64,000 nucleotides of DNA from CAWGYQ01 sp963817395 (GCA_963817395.1 CAWFOC010000003.1:62001-126000); one strand, 5' to 3'; positions 46,722 through 56,501 are shown, numbered from the stretch's first letter. Notes: generated by a model from the sequence alone, not told the origin. Numbers and translations: made by a program.

Positions 46722-47221
46722 ATGCGAATCGCGATCGGCGCGGATCATGCGGGGGTGAGTCTCAAGGAAGACGTCAAGCGTCTCCTGGATCGACGCCGGA
46801 TTGCCTATCGCGACTTCGGCACCCAGTCGGAACACTCGGTCGACTATCCGGATTTCGCCGCGGCCGTTTCCCGCGCCGTGGCCTCAGGCGCGTACGAGCG
46901 CGGCATCCTCATCTGCGGCACGGGCATCGGCATGGCCATCGCCGCCAACAAGATTGCCGGCATCCGCGCCGCGCCGGTCGTCACGCCCGAAGTGGCGCGC
47001 TTGAGCCGCGAGCACAACAACGCCAACGTTCTGGCGCTGGGCGCGCGGACCACATCCTACCGTTGGTGGCGCTCGCCATCGTCGAGGCGTTCCTCGACAC
47101 GGCATTTGCAGGTGGCCGTCACGAGCGACGGATCGACAAGATTGGCGAGCTCGACCTCAGAGCGGCCGGCGATCGTCCTGCCGGCGTCCTGGCTGCCCGT
47201 GATGACCAGAGAGGACCGTAG
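46722..47221 (+). CDS. rpiB: Ribose-5-phosphate isomerase B (frameshifted)
   Basis: About 165 residues. The N-terminus reads RIAIGADHAGVSLKEDV, followed by VDYPDFA and GILICGTGIGMAIAANK with the catalytic Cys and phosphate loop. The frame breaks near 47057 after VLALGARTT; the other frame resumes at LPLVALAIVEAFLDTAF and GGRHERRIDKI, the usual RpiB end. One base seems to be missing. The enzyme interconverts ribose- and ribulose-5-phosphate. Downstream glyA starts two bases after the stop, a common rpiB-glyA pairing. Confidence 0.88.
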
Positions 47222-47222
47222 A

Positions 47223-48505
47223 GTGGCTCAGGAACTGGATGCGCTGTCGGAGATCATGCAACGCTCGTTGAGCGACGTCGACCCCGACATCGCGCGGGCC
47301 ATCCGCGATGAGACGTCAAGGCAGGCGAACGGCCTGGAACTCATCGCGTCCGAGAATTTCGTGAGCCGCGCCGTGCTCGAAGCCGCCGGGTCGGTGTTCA
47401 CCAATAAGTACGCGGAAGGCTATCCGGGGCGCCGCTACTACGGCGGTTGCGAGTTCGTCGATGTGGTCGAGTCGCTCGCCATCTCGAGAGCCAAGGCGCT
47501 CTTCGGCGCCGAACACGCCAACGTGCAACCGCACTCGGGCGCACAGGCCAACATGGCGGCGTACTTCTGTCTGATCAAGCCGGGCGACACGGTGCTCGGC
47601 ATGAACCTCGCGCACGGGGGACATCTGACGCACGGGCATCCCCTCAATTTCTCGGGGCGTCTGTACAACATCGTGCCCTACGGAGTGCGCCGCGAGGACG
47701 AGCGGATCGACTACGACGAGCTCGCGCGGCTGGCCGACGAGCATCGGCCGAAGATGATCATGGTGGGTGCGAGCGCTTATCCGCGGATCATCGACTTCGC
47801 GCGAATTCGCGAGAGCGCGTCGCGCGTGGGCGCGGCGGTGGTCACCGACATGGCGCACATCGCCGGGCTCGTCGCCGCAGGGGTGCATCCCAGTCCGGTG
47901 CCGCATTCCGATCTGGTGACGACGACCACGCACAAGACGCTGCGCGGGCCGCGCGCCGGCATGGTGCTCTGCCGCGAGCCGTATGCCAAGGAACTCGACA
48001 AGGTGGTCTTTCCGGGCCTCCAGGGCGGCCCGCTCGTACACGTCATCGCGGCCAAGGCCATCTGTCTGAAGGAAGCCGCCGAACCATCGTTCGCCGACTA
48101 CCAGCGTCAGGTGGCGCCAATGCGAGGCGCCTGGCCGCACGGCTGAGCGAGGCCGGGTTCCGGCTCGTGAGCGGAGGCACCGACAATCATCTGATGCTGG
48201 TCGATGTCTTCTCGCGCGGGATTACCGGCAAAGCCGCCGAAACGGCGCTGGACAGGGCCGGGATCACCGTCAACAAGAACGCGATCCCGTTCGATCAGAA
48301 CCCGCCCATGACGGCCAGCGGCATCCGGCTGGGGACGCCCGCCGTGACCACCCGCGGCATGCGGGAAGGCGAGATGGACCAGATCGCGGAGTTCGTCGTC
48401 CAGGCCCTCGCCGCGATCGACGACGAACGTGCGCTCGGCGCAATCCGGGTCGAAGTCGAGAAACTGTGCCGGAAGTTCCCCCTGTATCCGGAGCGACTGC
48501 GCTAA
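47223..48505 (+). CDS. glyA: Serine hydroxymethyltransferase (frameshifted)
   Basis: About 427 residues, a PLP enzyme that interconverts serine and glycine with tetrahydrofolate. It has LIASENFVS, NKYAEGYPGRRYYGG, LAHGGHLTHG and the PLP lysine in VTTTTHKTLRGPRAG. The frame breaks near 48115, where one G seems missing in VAANARRL; the C-terminal part (DNHLMLVDV, NKNAIPFDQNPP, IRLGTPAVTTRGM) follows in another frame. I use GTG 47223, seven bases after an AGAGAGGA site; ATG 47202 would overlap rpiB. Confidence 0.93.
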
Positions 48506-50551
48506 GCGAAGCGGTCCGCCAGGTCTTTGCGGACGGCGGTACCCTGGCACAGACGATTCCGGCGTTCGAGCCCAGGCCGGCGCAGCAGGCTATGGCTGCC
48601 GCCGTCGCGACGACCTTTGCGGAGGGCGGCGTGCTGCTTGCCGAGGCGGGCACGGGCACCGGCAAGACCCTGGCCTACCTCGCCCCGGCCATCCTGAGCG
48701 GCCAGCGCACGCTCGTCTCTACAGGTACCAAGAACCTCCAAGAACAGATCTTCTTCAAGGATCTGCCAATCCTCCGCGAAGCGCTCGGCGTGAACTTCAC
48801 GGCAACGTATATGAAGGGCCGCGGCAACTATCTCTGCCTGCATCGCTTCGAGGCTCTGCGCGAGGCCACCGCCAGAGACGGAGCCGGATGGCTCGATCCC
48901 GAGCGCCACATCGTCCTCGCGCTGATCGAACGCTGGGCCGCGGTCACGAAAACGGGCGACCGTGCCGAGATCGAGGACCTGCCGGAGGAGCTGCCGTGGT
49001 GGTCCGACATCGCCGCCAGCTCCGAAAACTGTCTCGGAACCACGTGCCCTCGCTACCAGGACTGCTTCGTCACCCGGGTTCGGCAGCAAGCGGCCGAATC
49101 CGATCTCGTGATCGTGAATCACCATCTGTTCTGTGCCGATGCGGCTGTCAGGGAAAGCGCGTACGGCGAAGTCATTCCCTCTTGCAGTCAAGCCGTCATC
49201 GACGAAGCGCATCAGCTCGAGGACGTGGCCACCCAATACTTCGGCGTGTCCGTGAGCACGTATCGACTGGAGGATCTGGCCCGGGACGTGCTGCGCCTGC
49301 TCGACGCGAGACGCTGCGAGGACGAGCGCGGCGTCATCCGCCGCGCGGTGGAACGGCTGCGCGAGCGTTCGGCCCTCTTCTTCGCCGCCCTGTCGCTCGT
49401 CGGTCGCTCGGCACAGGTCGCAGCAGGGAGCCGTCAGGATGAACGGCTCCGTCTGACGCCCGATCTGCTTGCAGAGCTCGGCGACGAAGCCTTGGCGCTC
49501 ACGGGCACGCTGGACGAGCTCGAAGCCTCGCTGCAGCTGGCAAAACCCGTCGCGCCGGACGCCAACCCGGTCGCTGGCACGGCGACGCATGGCGGTGAGG
49601 CGTCCGAAGACCTGCCGGCGCTGGCCAGGCGCGCGTGCGAGCTGCGGCGACGAGTTGCGCTTTCTGCTTCGCGCCTCGGACGACGAATTCGTCTACTACC
49701 TCGAGGTGCGCGGCCGCGGCCTGTTCCTGCGCGCCTCACCCATCGACGTCTCCGCCATCGTCCGCGACCGACTGCTCGAACGGATGCGCGCGACCGTACT
49801 GACGTCCGCCACCATGGCCGTGGATGGATCGTTCAACTACATTCGCGGGCGCCTTGGCCTCCGAGGCGCTCGCGAGGTGCGTTTGCCCTCGGAGTTCGAC
49901 TACGCGCGGCAGACGATTCTGTACCTCCCGCGCCGGATGCCGGATCCGCGCTCGCCAAGCTACGCGGAGGCCGCGGGACGCGAGATCGTCGACATCCTCA
50001 CCCGGACGCGTGGTCGCGCGTTCGTGCTCTTCACCAGCTACGGGATGCTGCGACGCGTTCACGATCTGGCCGAGACGGCGCTCGACTATCCGCTCTTCGT
50101 CCAGGGACGCGCTCCCCGCTCAGTGCTGCTCCGCCAATTTCGCGCTACACCTCATGCGGTGCTGTTCGCGACCGCCAGTTTCTGGCAGGGAGTCGACGTC
50201 ATCGGCGAAGCGCTGAGCTGCGTCATCATCGACAAGCTGCCATTCGCCTCGCCCGCCGATCCCATTACGGCCGCCCGCATCGAGGCCGTGTCGGCACGGG
50301 GCGGCCAGCCCTTCACAGAGTACCAGGTGCCGCTGGCGATCCTCGCCCTCCAGCAGGGTCTCGGCCGGCTCATCCGCCATCGCGACGATCGGGGCGTCTT
50401 GTCGATTCTCGACCCGCGCCTGCAGACGATGGCGTATGGCTCACGATTCCTCGATGCCATGCCCGACGCCCCAATCACCCGCGATCCGGGGGCGATCGAC
50501 GCATTCTTCCGCTCGCCCTCCCCGGCCGGACCGCAGGAGTTTTCGGTGTAA
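48466..50551 (+). CDS. DinG-like ATP-dependent DNA helicase (frameshifted)
   Basis: About 694 residues, an iron-sulphur superfamily 2 helicase. Walker A is EAGTGTGKTLAY, the Cys ligands lie at GNYLCLHR, ENCLGTTCPRYQDCF, and the DEAH box is VIDEAHQL. Motifs V/VI are in TASFWQGVDVIGEAL and QQGLGRLIRHRDDRG. The frame breaks near 49643 by one extra C; the expected LGDELRFLLR is then restored. It is related to DinG/YoaA, which unwind DNA forks and R-loops. The GTG 48466 start lies within the end of glyA. Confidence 0.87.
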
Positions 50552-50605
50552 ACTATTCGTGTCATCGCATTTGCGTTTTCGCCAGCGTCTTTACTTGGAG
50601 GAGCC

Positions 50606-51571
50606 ATGTTTCACGCCAGTTCTGGCCGCAGCCTCACGGCGGGCCTTGCTGTCGTCCTGAGTTTCCTGGTGTTCGCCTCGGTCCCCGCATTCGCTCAATC
50701 GAGCGGCATGATTCGGGGCAAGGTGGTCGATACGAAGGGACAGCCGATTGAAGGCGTACTCATCACCATCGAATTTACCGAGGGCACCAGAAAAATGGAG
50801 GCCAAGACGAACCGGCGCGGAGAGTTCGTGCAAATCGGCCTCGGTTCGGGCACCTATAACGTAACGGCCCAAAAGGACAAGTTCCAGCCGCAGAGGACGC
50901 AGGTTCGCGTGTCGGTCGGCGCCGCGGCGGACGCCAACTTCACGCTGGGCGCTCCCACGAACGCGGGACCGGACCCCGAGAAGGTCGCCGCGATCAAGAA
51001 GATGTTCGAGGACGGTGTGGCCCTGGCGAAGGCAGGGAACCAGGACGGCGCCATCGCCAAGTTCAACGAAACCATCGTCGAGCTCCCGACCTGCGCTGAC
51101 TGCTACTACAACATCGGCCTCGCTCATGTCGCCAAGAAGGAGTACGAGCCGGCCGAGGCGGCCCTCAAGAAGGCGACCGAGCTCAATCCCAACCACGCCG
51201 CGGCGTACAACGGACTGGCCACGGTCTACAACGCCATGAAGCGCCTGCCGGAAGCCGAAGCGGCCAGCGCCAAGGCCGTGGAAATTGCGGGCTCCTCAGC
51301 GTCCGGAGGCAGTGGCAGTGTCGAGGCGCTCTACAATCAGGGCGTCATCTTCTGGAATGCTGGAAAGATCCCCGAAGCGAAGAAGCAGTTCGAAGAGGTC
51401 GTCAAGCTGGATCCCAAGCACGCTGATGCGCACTATCAGATCGGCATGGCGTGGCTCAACGAAGGGAAGATGGCGGAGGCAGTCGCGGCGCTCGAGACGA
51501 GCCTGAGCCTTGCGCCCGATGGACCAAACGCCGCGCAAGCGAAGGCGCTCATCGCGCAGCTGAAGAAATAG
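50606..51571 (+). CDS. Secreted protein with carboxypeptidase-regulatory-like domain and TPR repeats
   Basis: A 321-residue exported protein: signal peptide (about residues 1-31, ending ASVPAFAQ), a beta-sandwich carboxypeptidase-regulatory-like domain (about 35-115, GKVVDTKGQPIEGV), then five or so TPR repeats. The pair is common in secreted scaffolds. It has a TGGAGGAG ribosome site just before ATG 50606. The role is unknown; envelope or surface binding is likely. Confidence 0.8.
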   Translation: MFHASSGRSLTAGLAVVLSFLVFASVPAFAQSSGMIRGKVVDTKGQPIEGVLITIEFTEGTRKMEAKTNRRGEFVQIGLGSGTYNVTAQKDKFQPQRTQVRVSVGAAADANFTLGAPTNAGPDPEKVAAIKKMFEDGVALAKAGNQDGAIAKFNETIVELPTCADCYYNIGLAHVAKKEYEPAEAALKKATELNPNHAAAYNGLATVYNAMKRLPEAEAASAKAVEIAGSSASGGSGSVEALYNQGVIFWNAGKIPEAKKQFEEVVKLDPKHADAHYQIGMAWLNEGKMAEAVAALETSLSLAPDGPNAAQAKALIAQLKK

Positions 51572-51573
51572 TT

Positions 51574-52278
51574 CTGTCGCTCGAGTCGGATATCGCGGGT
51601 CGTCTCGCAGAAATTCGGGGGCGGATTGCCGACGCAGCAGTCTCGGCAGGCCGCTCCCCGGACGATGTCCGGCTGATTGCCATCTCCAAGACGTTCGGTC
51701 TCGAACACGTTCGAGCCGCTGCCGCCGCCGGGCAGCGGGCCTTCGGTGAGAACCGGGTGCAGGAAGCCCTACAGAAGATCGAGGCTTCGGCCGACCTTTC
51801 TCTTGAATGGCACCTCGTCGGCCACCTGCAGTCGAACAAGGCTCGAAGAGCCGCCGCCCGTCTGGCCGTCATTCAGTCCGTCGACAGTCCCGACCTGATT
51901 CAACGGCTGGAAGCAGGCGCCCTCGAGGCCGGCCGGATGGTTGCCACGTTGATTCAAGTGGATCTCGCCGGTGAGCCGACCAAGCACGGCGCAACGCCCG
52001 AGGAGATTCGGGCGATTCTCGATACGGCAGGCCGCTGCCACGCCACAAAAGTGATCGGGCTGATGCTCCTGCCTCCCTACGTGGACGACGCCGAGTCGGT
52101 GCGGCCATACTTTCGCAGACTCCGGGAGCTGCGTGATCGGCTGATCGAGAACGGCTACCCCATCGAGACGCTCCGGGAGTTGTCGATGGGCATGAGTCAC
52201 GACTTCGAGGTCGCCGTCCAGGAAGGTGCCACCATGGTACGCGTGGGCACCGCGATTTTTGGTGCCCGCCATGTTTGA
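51574..52278 (+). CDS. yggS: YggS-family PLP-homeostasis protein
   Basis: About 234 residues, the PROSC/YggS fold that binds pyridoxal phosphate and balances B6 and amino-acid pools. The PLP lysine lies in RLIAISKTF, followed by FGENRVQEAL, WHLVGHLQSNK and LSMGMSHDFE. I see no ATG, GTG or TTG close to the expected start; CTG 51574 (right after the previous stop) fits the alignment, and a longer in-frame ATG overlaps the TPR gene by 120 bases. The gene itself is secure, the start is not. Confidence 0.88.
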   Translation: MSLESDIAGRLAEIRGRIADAAVSAGRSPDDVRLIAISKTFGLEHVRAAAAAGQRAFGENRVQEALQKIEASADLSLEWHLVGHLQSNKARRAAARLAVIQSVDSPDLIQRLEAGALEAGRMVATLIQVDLAGEPTKHGATPEEIRAILDTAGRCHATKVIGLMLLPPYVDDAESVRPYFRRLRELRDRLIENGYPIETLRELSMGMSHDFEVAVQEGATMVRVGTAIFGARHV

Positions 52279-52882
52279 TCCCAATCTGCCCTCTGCCGGC
52301 GTTCCGCCTCAAGGAGACCGCCACGTGAAGTTCAGCCCTCTCGATCTGCGGCAGCAGCGTTTCCGGACCGGCTTCCGCGGGTACGACCGGGCGCAGGTCG
52401 TCGCCTTCCTGGCAGGAGTCGCCGACGACTACGAGCACGCACTCAGGGAGACCGATCGGCTGCAGCAGGACCTCAAGCGGATGGAAGCCCTCCTCAACGA
52501 GCACCGCGCCCACGAGCGCAACCTGCGGAATACGCTACTCACGGCCCAGAAGTTCTCCGACGGTATCCGCGAGAACGCAGAACAGGAGGCGCACCGGCTC
52601 GTGCGGGAGGCGGAGAGCCGGTGTGATCTCCTGCTTCAGAAAACTTACGCGCGTCTCGACGAGCTGCAGCGCCAGATTGACGACCTCAAGATGAAACGTC
52701 GCGAGGTGGCCGAGTCGTTGGAGTCGGTGATCGCCTCGCTCCGAAACTCGCTGGACTTCACCAGTCAGCTGGAACAGAACGAGCGCGACGAGAAGATCCT
52801 GCTGCACCGGCCGCGCCAGACGGACATTCCTCAGCCTGAAGAGCACGAATCGACGGATCCAAGGGCACAGGCCCAGTCCTAG
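52271..52882 (+). CDS. DivIVA-domain coiled-coil protein
   Basis: A 203-residue protein with an N-terminal DivIVA-type segment (KFSPLDLRQQRFRTGFRGYD and RAQVVAFLAGVADDYE, about residues 19-54) and a long Glu/Arg-rich coiled coil to residue 180. DivIVA-like proteins bind curved membrane at poles and septa and position partners. The ATG 52271 overlaps the yggS stop, and GTG 52325 would start directly at the DivIVA domain. The gene lies between yggS and yggU, as in the division cluster of Gram-positive bacteria. Confidence 0.82.
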   Translation: MFDPNLPSAGVPPQGDRHVKFSPLDLRQQRFRTGFRGYDRAQVVAFLAGVADDYEHALRETDRLQQDLKRMEALLNEHRAHERNLRNTLLTAQKFSDGIRENAEQEAHRLVREAESRCDLLLQKTYARLDELQRQIDDLKMKRREVAESLESVIASLRNSLDFTSQLEQNERDEKILLHRPRQTDIPQPEEHESTDPRAQAQS

Positions 52883-52888
52883 GTTCGC

Positions 52889-53194
52889 GTGATCACCTCG
52901 TCGGCCCGCGGAGCCGTCATCGAGGTCCGACTCGTCCCCCGAGCCTCCCGCACCGAAATTGCAGGTGTGCGCGACGGCGCTCTGGTCGTTCGCACCGCGT
53001 CGCCGCCGGTGGACAACGCCGCGAACGATGCGCTCCGAACGCTCCTGGCCAGAACGCTTCGGGTGCCTCCGAGCGCGATCTCCATCGTCTCGGGCGCCCG
53101 CGCTCGCAGAAAGCGTCTGACGATCGATGGGCTCTCGGCCGAGGTGGTCTCCGCCAGGATTGCCGCGGCCCTCGAAGACTCGCCGGGCCGGTAG
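52889..53194 (+). CDS. yggU: YggU/DUF167-family protein
   Basis: A 101-residue protein of the DUF167 fold, with EVRLVPRASRTEI, PPVDNAANDAL and the terminal GARARRKRLTI. Function is not established; it is often near yggS and yggT. It starts at GTG 52889, six bases after the DivIVA-like gene, so all three genes are likely cotranscribed. Confidence 0.88.
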   Translation: MITSSARGAVIEVRLVPRASRTEIAGVRDGALVVRTASPPVDNAANDALRTLLARTLRVPPSAISIVSGARARRKRLTIDGLSAEVVSARIAAALEDSPGR

Positions 53195-53248
53195 CACCGT
53201 CCACGATTTCTCGCGTGGCGCTCGCCCACCCGTTACAATCTGCCGTCC

Positions 53249-54592
53249 ATGCACGACACCCGGCCGGTCGCCGATGTCCTCATCGACGGTGCAGCGCGCG
53301 TCCTGACCTGCGCAGGCGAGGTGCCGCAAAGAGGCCCCGCGCAGAATATGGTCGAGTCCATTGATTCGGGCGTTGTGGCTGGGCACGCCGGCCGAGTGGT
53401 GTTCGTGGGGCCGCGCGACGCCCTGGCCGACTCGGCTCGCATCACCGAGCGGACGAGGATCGTGGACGCGCGCGGCGGCACGGTCCTCCCGGGGTTCGTC
53501 GACCCGCACACCCACCTGGTATTCGGCGGCGATCGACGCGCAGAGCTCCATCAACGGCTGGCCGGACAGGAGTATCGGCAAATCGCGAACGCCGGAGGCG
53601 GCATCGTCCGAAGCGTGAGGGCCACGCGGGAAGCGACCGAAGGCGACCTGTTCGACGCGGCGTACCGGCGTCTTGACGAAATGCTGCTCGGCGGCACGAC
53701 GACTTGCGAATCGAAGAGTGGATACGGCCTCGACCTCGACGCCGAGCTGAAGATCCTGCGGGTGATCAATCGACTCAACCGGCTTCACCCCATCGATATC
53801 TCCCCCACGTTTCTCGGTGCGCACGAGATTCCGCCCGAGTACCGGGACGACCACGCCGGATACATCGACGTGATTGTCGGGCGAATGATCCCCGCCGTGG
53901 CCAACGCGGGACTCGCGGAGTGGTGCGATGTTTTTTGCGAAGACGGCGTGTTCACGCCTGCCGAGGCGCGACGCATTCTCGAGGCCGGCCGCCGCCATGG
54001 CCTGAAGCCCCGCATCCACGCGGACGAGCTCGGGCCGAGCGGCGGGTGGCGCGTGGCCGTCGAGGTGGGCGCCCGATCGGCCGACCATCTCGTGTTTCTC
54101 GACGCCGAGGGTGCTCGCGGGCTGGCCAGCGCCAACGTCGTGGCGACGCTGCCCGCACCCGCGCATTTCTATCTGAAGCTGGGGCGGTACGCGCCGGCGC
54201 GCCTGCTCATAGAATCGGGGGCAGCGGTGGCGATCGCCACCGACGTCAATCCCGGCGGCGGGCATTCCCCGTCGATGCCGTTCGCGATTGCGCTCGCCTG
54301 TTTTGGAATGCAGATGACGCTCGAGGAAGCGATCGTCGCGGCGACGATTAATGCCGCGTACGCGATCGACCGCCATGAATCTGTCGGCAGCCTCGAACCA
54401 GGCAAGTGGCTCGATGCGATTGTTGTGGACGGCGATCCGATTGATCTCATCAGGGTGGGCGCGCCGGTCGTCCGGACGGTCGTCAAGGCCGGCCACGTTG
54501 TCGTTGACGACTTTCAGCTGACAGATCAGGCGCGCGAGGCGTCGTGGAAGGCGAATCCGGTTTCGGCGGCGGGAGAGGCCGCTCCGCCATGA
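53249..54592 (+). CDS. hutI: Imidazolonepropionase
   Basis: A 447-residue metal-dependent amidohydrolase that opens imidazolonepropionate in histidine degradation. Metal ligands lie in DPHTHLVFGGDR, GAHEIPPEYR, HADELGPSGG and ATDVNPGGGHSPSM. Some 40 N-terminal residues precede the usual start of the fold. A TACAAT ends nine bases before ATG 53249 with no ribosome site, so the transcript may be leaderless. It is coupled by ATGA to the cyclodeaminase. Confidence 0.95.
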   Translation: MHDTRPVADVLIDGAARVLTCAGEVPQRGPAQNMVESIDSGVVAGHAGRVVFVGPRDALADSARITERTRIVDARGGTVLPGFVDPHTHLVFGGDRRAELHQRLAGQEYRQIANAGGGIVRSVRATREATEGDLFDAAYRRLDEMLLGGTTTCESKSGYGLDLDAELKILRVINRLNRLHPIDISPTFLGAHEIPPEYRDDHAGYIDVIVGRMIPAVANAGLAEWCDVFCEDGVFTPAEARRILEAGRRHGLKPRIHADELGPSGGWRVAVEVGARSADHLVFLDAEGARGLASANVVATLPAPAHFYLKLGRYAPARLLIESGAAVAIATDVNPGGGHSPSMPFAIALACFGMQMTLEEAIVAATINAAYAIDRHESVGSLEPGKWLDAIVVDGDPIDLIRVGAPVVRTVVKAGHVVVDDFQLTDQAREASWKANPVSAAGEAAPP

Positions 54593-55209
54593 AGCTCACC
54601 GAGCGGGTGGTTCGCGATCTCGTCGAAGCGTTTTCGGCGCCCACACCGACGCCGGGCGGAGGTTCGGCGTCGGCGCTCGCCGCCAGCCTCGGAGCGTCGT
54701 TGCTGCTGATGGTGGCCTCAATGCCGAAAACCCGGCACAATCGCGACGAGGACCGCCACGCCCTCGACCAGTCGGCCGCTGCCTTGCGAGCGTTGAGAGA
54801 TTCGCTGATTCACCTCGTCGACCGCGACAGCGAAGCCTACGACGCCGTGGTCGCGGCATACCGCCTGCCGAAGGTCACCGACGACGACAAGGCCCGCCGC
54901 ACGGCCGCCGTGGGCACTGCGCTCACCCAGGCCACCGAGGTCCCTCTGGAGGTGATGTGGGCGGCGTCACAGGTGCTGGCCGAAGGCGAAAACGTCGCCC
55001 GTTACGGCAATCGATCGGCCGCCAGCGACGTCGGCGTCGCACTGGAATTGACGGCTGCCGGCCTGCGCGGCGCAGCCCTCAACGTCCACACCAATCTTGA
55101 AGGGCTCACCGATCGGGCGTTCGTCGACCGGGCGGCCGAATCGGCCGCCCGCGTGGCCGCGGCTGCGGACGAATCTCGCCGGCGCACCGCTGAGTTGTTG
55201 AAGGGATAG
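54589..55209 (+). CDS. Formimidoyl-tetrahydrofolate cyclodeaminase-like protein
   Basis: A 206-residue helical protein with PTPGGGSASALAASLGASLLLMV near the N-terminus and RDSEAYDAVVAAYRLPK in the middle, typical of the stand-alone cyclodeaminase domain. The enzyme closes 5-formimino-THF to methenyl-THF, releasing ammonia, after histidine breakdown. It overlaps hutI (ATGA), which supports that role. The formiminotransferase partner, HutH and HutU are not in the window. Confidence 0.9.
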   Translation: MKLTERVVRDLVEAFSAPTPTPGGGSASALAASLGASLLLMVASMPKTRHNRDEDRHALDQSAAALRALRDSLIHLVDRDSEAYDAVVAAYRLPKVTDDDKARRTAAVGTALTQATEVPLEVMWAASQVLAEGENVARYGNRSAASDVGVALELTAAGLRGAALNVHTNLEGLTDRAFVDRAAESAARVAAAADESRRRTAELLKG

Positions 55210-55237
55210 CCGGGTTTTCGAACAAAGGAGCACCGCC

Positions 55238-56476
55238 GTGGCGAACCACCATCGAACGAGCTCGACCCGCCTCGGAGCGTGGGCGGTCCTGGTACTCGGA
55301 ATCGGATGTGCCGCACTCGCCTTTGTCCGCCCATCGGTCCTCGTGCAGGCTCAGTCCCGTGGCGCCTATTTCCCGGAGCGCTTCGATTGGCAGAAGGCCC
55401 GGCCGGAAGAGGTCGGGATGGATCCATCGAGACTGGCCGAGGTGGTGCGATTCGCGGAGGCCAACGAGAATCCCGGCTCGAAGGACCTGCGGCTCGAGCT
55501 CGCCACCAGCTTCGGCGCGCGCGAGCCCTTCGACCACGCGATCGGGCCCGTCAGGGAGCGCGGCGCCGCCAACGGCATCATCGTCCGCAACGGGCGCATC
55601 GTTGCCGAATGGGGCGACACACGCCGCGTGGACATGACCTTCAGCGTGGCGAAGTCGTTTCTGTCGACGGTAGTGGGTCTGGCCTGGCAGCGGGGCCTCA
55701 TCCGTGACGTGGACGAACTCGTCCGCGACTACATGCCCAACTCCCCGCACTTCGAGGGGCCGCACAACTCACAGATCACCTGGAATCACCTTTTGCGCCA
55801 GACCAGCGACTGGCAGGGCACGCTCTGGGGCAAGCCGGATTGGGCAGACAGGCCCGAAGGCGCGAAGCCGGCCGACTGGCCGAACCGCCCGCTCCATACG
55901 CCGGGCACGCGATACAAGTACAACGACACGCGCGTCAATCTGCTGGCCCTCGCCGCGCTGCACGTGTGGCGTCGGCCGCTGCCGCAGGTGCTGCGCGAGG
56001 AGCTGATGAATCCCATCGGTGCCTCGACCACGTGGGAATGGCTCGGGTACGACAATTCGTGGGTCGAGCTCGACGGCCAGCGGATGCAATCCGTGAGCGG
56101 CGGCGGCCATTACGGCGGCGGGATGTTCATCAGCGCGCACGACATGGCGCGCTTCGGCTATCTCTTTCTGCGCAACGGACTCTGGAAGGATCGGCAGATC
56201 GTCTCCGAGAAATGGATCGCGATGGCGCGGACACCCGGCGTCAACCGGGAATACGGTTTCATGAACTGGTTCCTGAACACTGACCGGAAATCCCTGCCGG
56301 CCGCGCCGGAGTCGAGCGTCACCTTCCGCGGCAACGGCCAGAACATCATCTACATCGATTGGGAGCACGACATCGTCGCGGTCTTTCGGTGGATTGCGAA
56401 CGATGATGCGCTCAGGGAAGCCGTGGCGAAGCTGCTCGGAACGTTTGGGCCGTCCCCGAGCGCACGCGAGGACTAG
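55238..56476 (+). CDS. Beta-lactamase-family serine hydrolase
   Basis: A 412-residue class C-type serine hydrolase/penicillin-binding-protein-like enzyme. The N-terminus is a signal peptide or membrane anchor (LGAWAVLVLGIGCAALAFV). The SxxK motif is SVAK (about residue 134), the tyrosine motif is likely YKYND (about 226), and HYGGGMF (about 289) takes the position of the third motif. Proteins like this include esterases, D-amino peptidases and PBPs; the substrate is unknown. The start GTG 55238 follows AAAGGAG. Confidence 0.87.
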   Translation: MANHHRTSSTRLGAWAVLVLGIGCAALAFVRPSVLVQAQSRGAYFPERFDWQKARPEEVGMDPSRLAEVVRFAEANENPGSKDLRLELATSFGAREPFDHAIGPVRERGAANGIIVRNGRIVAEWGDTRRVDMTFSVAKSFLSTVVGLAWQRGLIRDVDELVRDYMPNSPHFEGPHNSQITWNHLLRQTSDWQGTLWGKPDWADRPEGAKPADWPNRPLHTPGTRYKYNDTRVNLLALAALHVWRRPLPQVLREELMNPIGASTTWEWLGYDNSWVELDGQRMQSVSGGGHYGGGMFISAHDMARFGYLFLRNGLWKDRQIVSEKWIAMARTPGVNREYGFMNWFLNTDRKSLPAAPESSVTFRGNGQNIIYIDWEHDIVAVFRWIANDDALREAVAKLLGTFGPSPSARED

Positions 56477-56501
56477 GAATGGTGAAGGACGCGGGCTCGT
56501 C

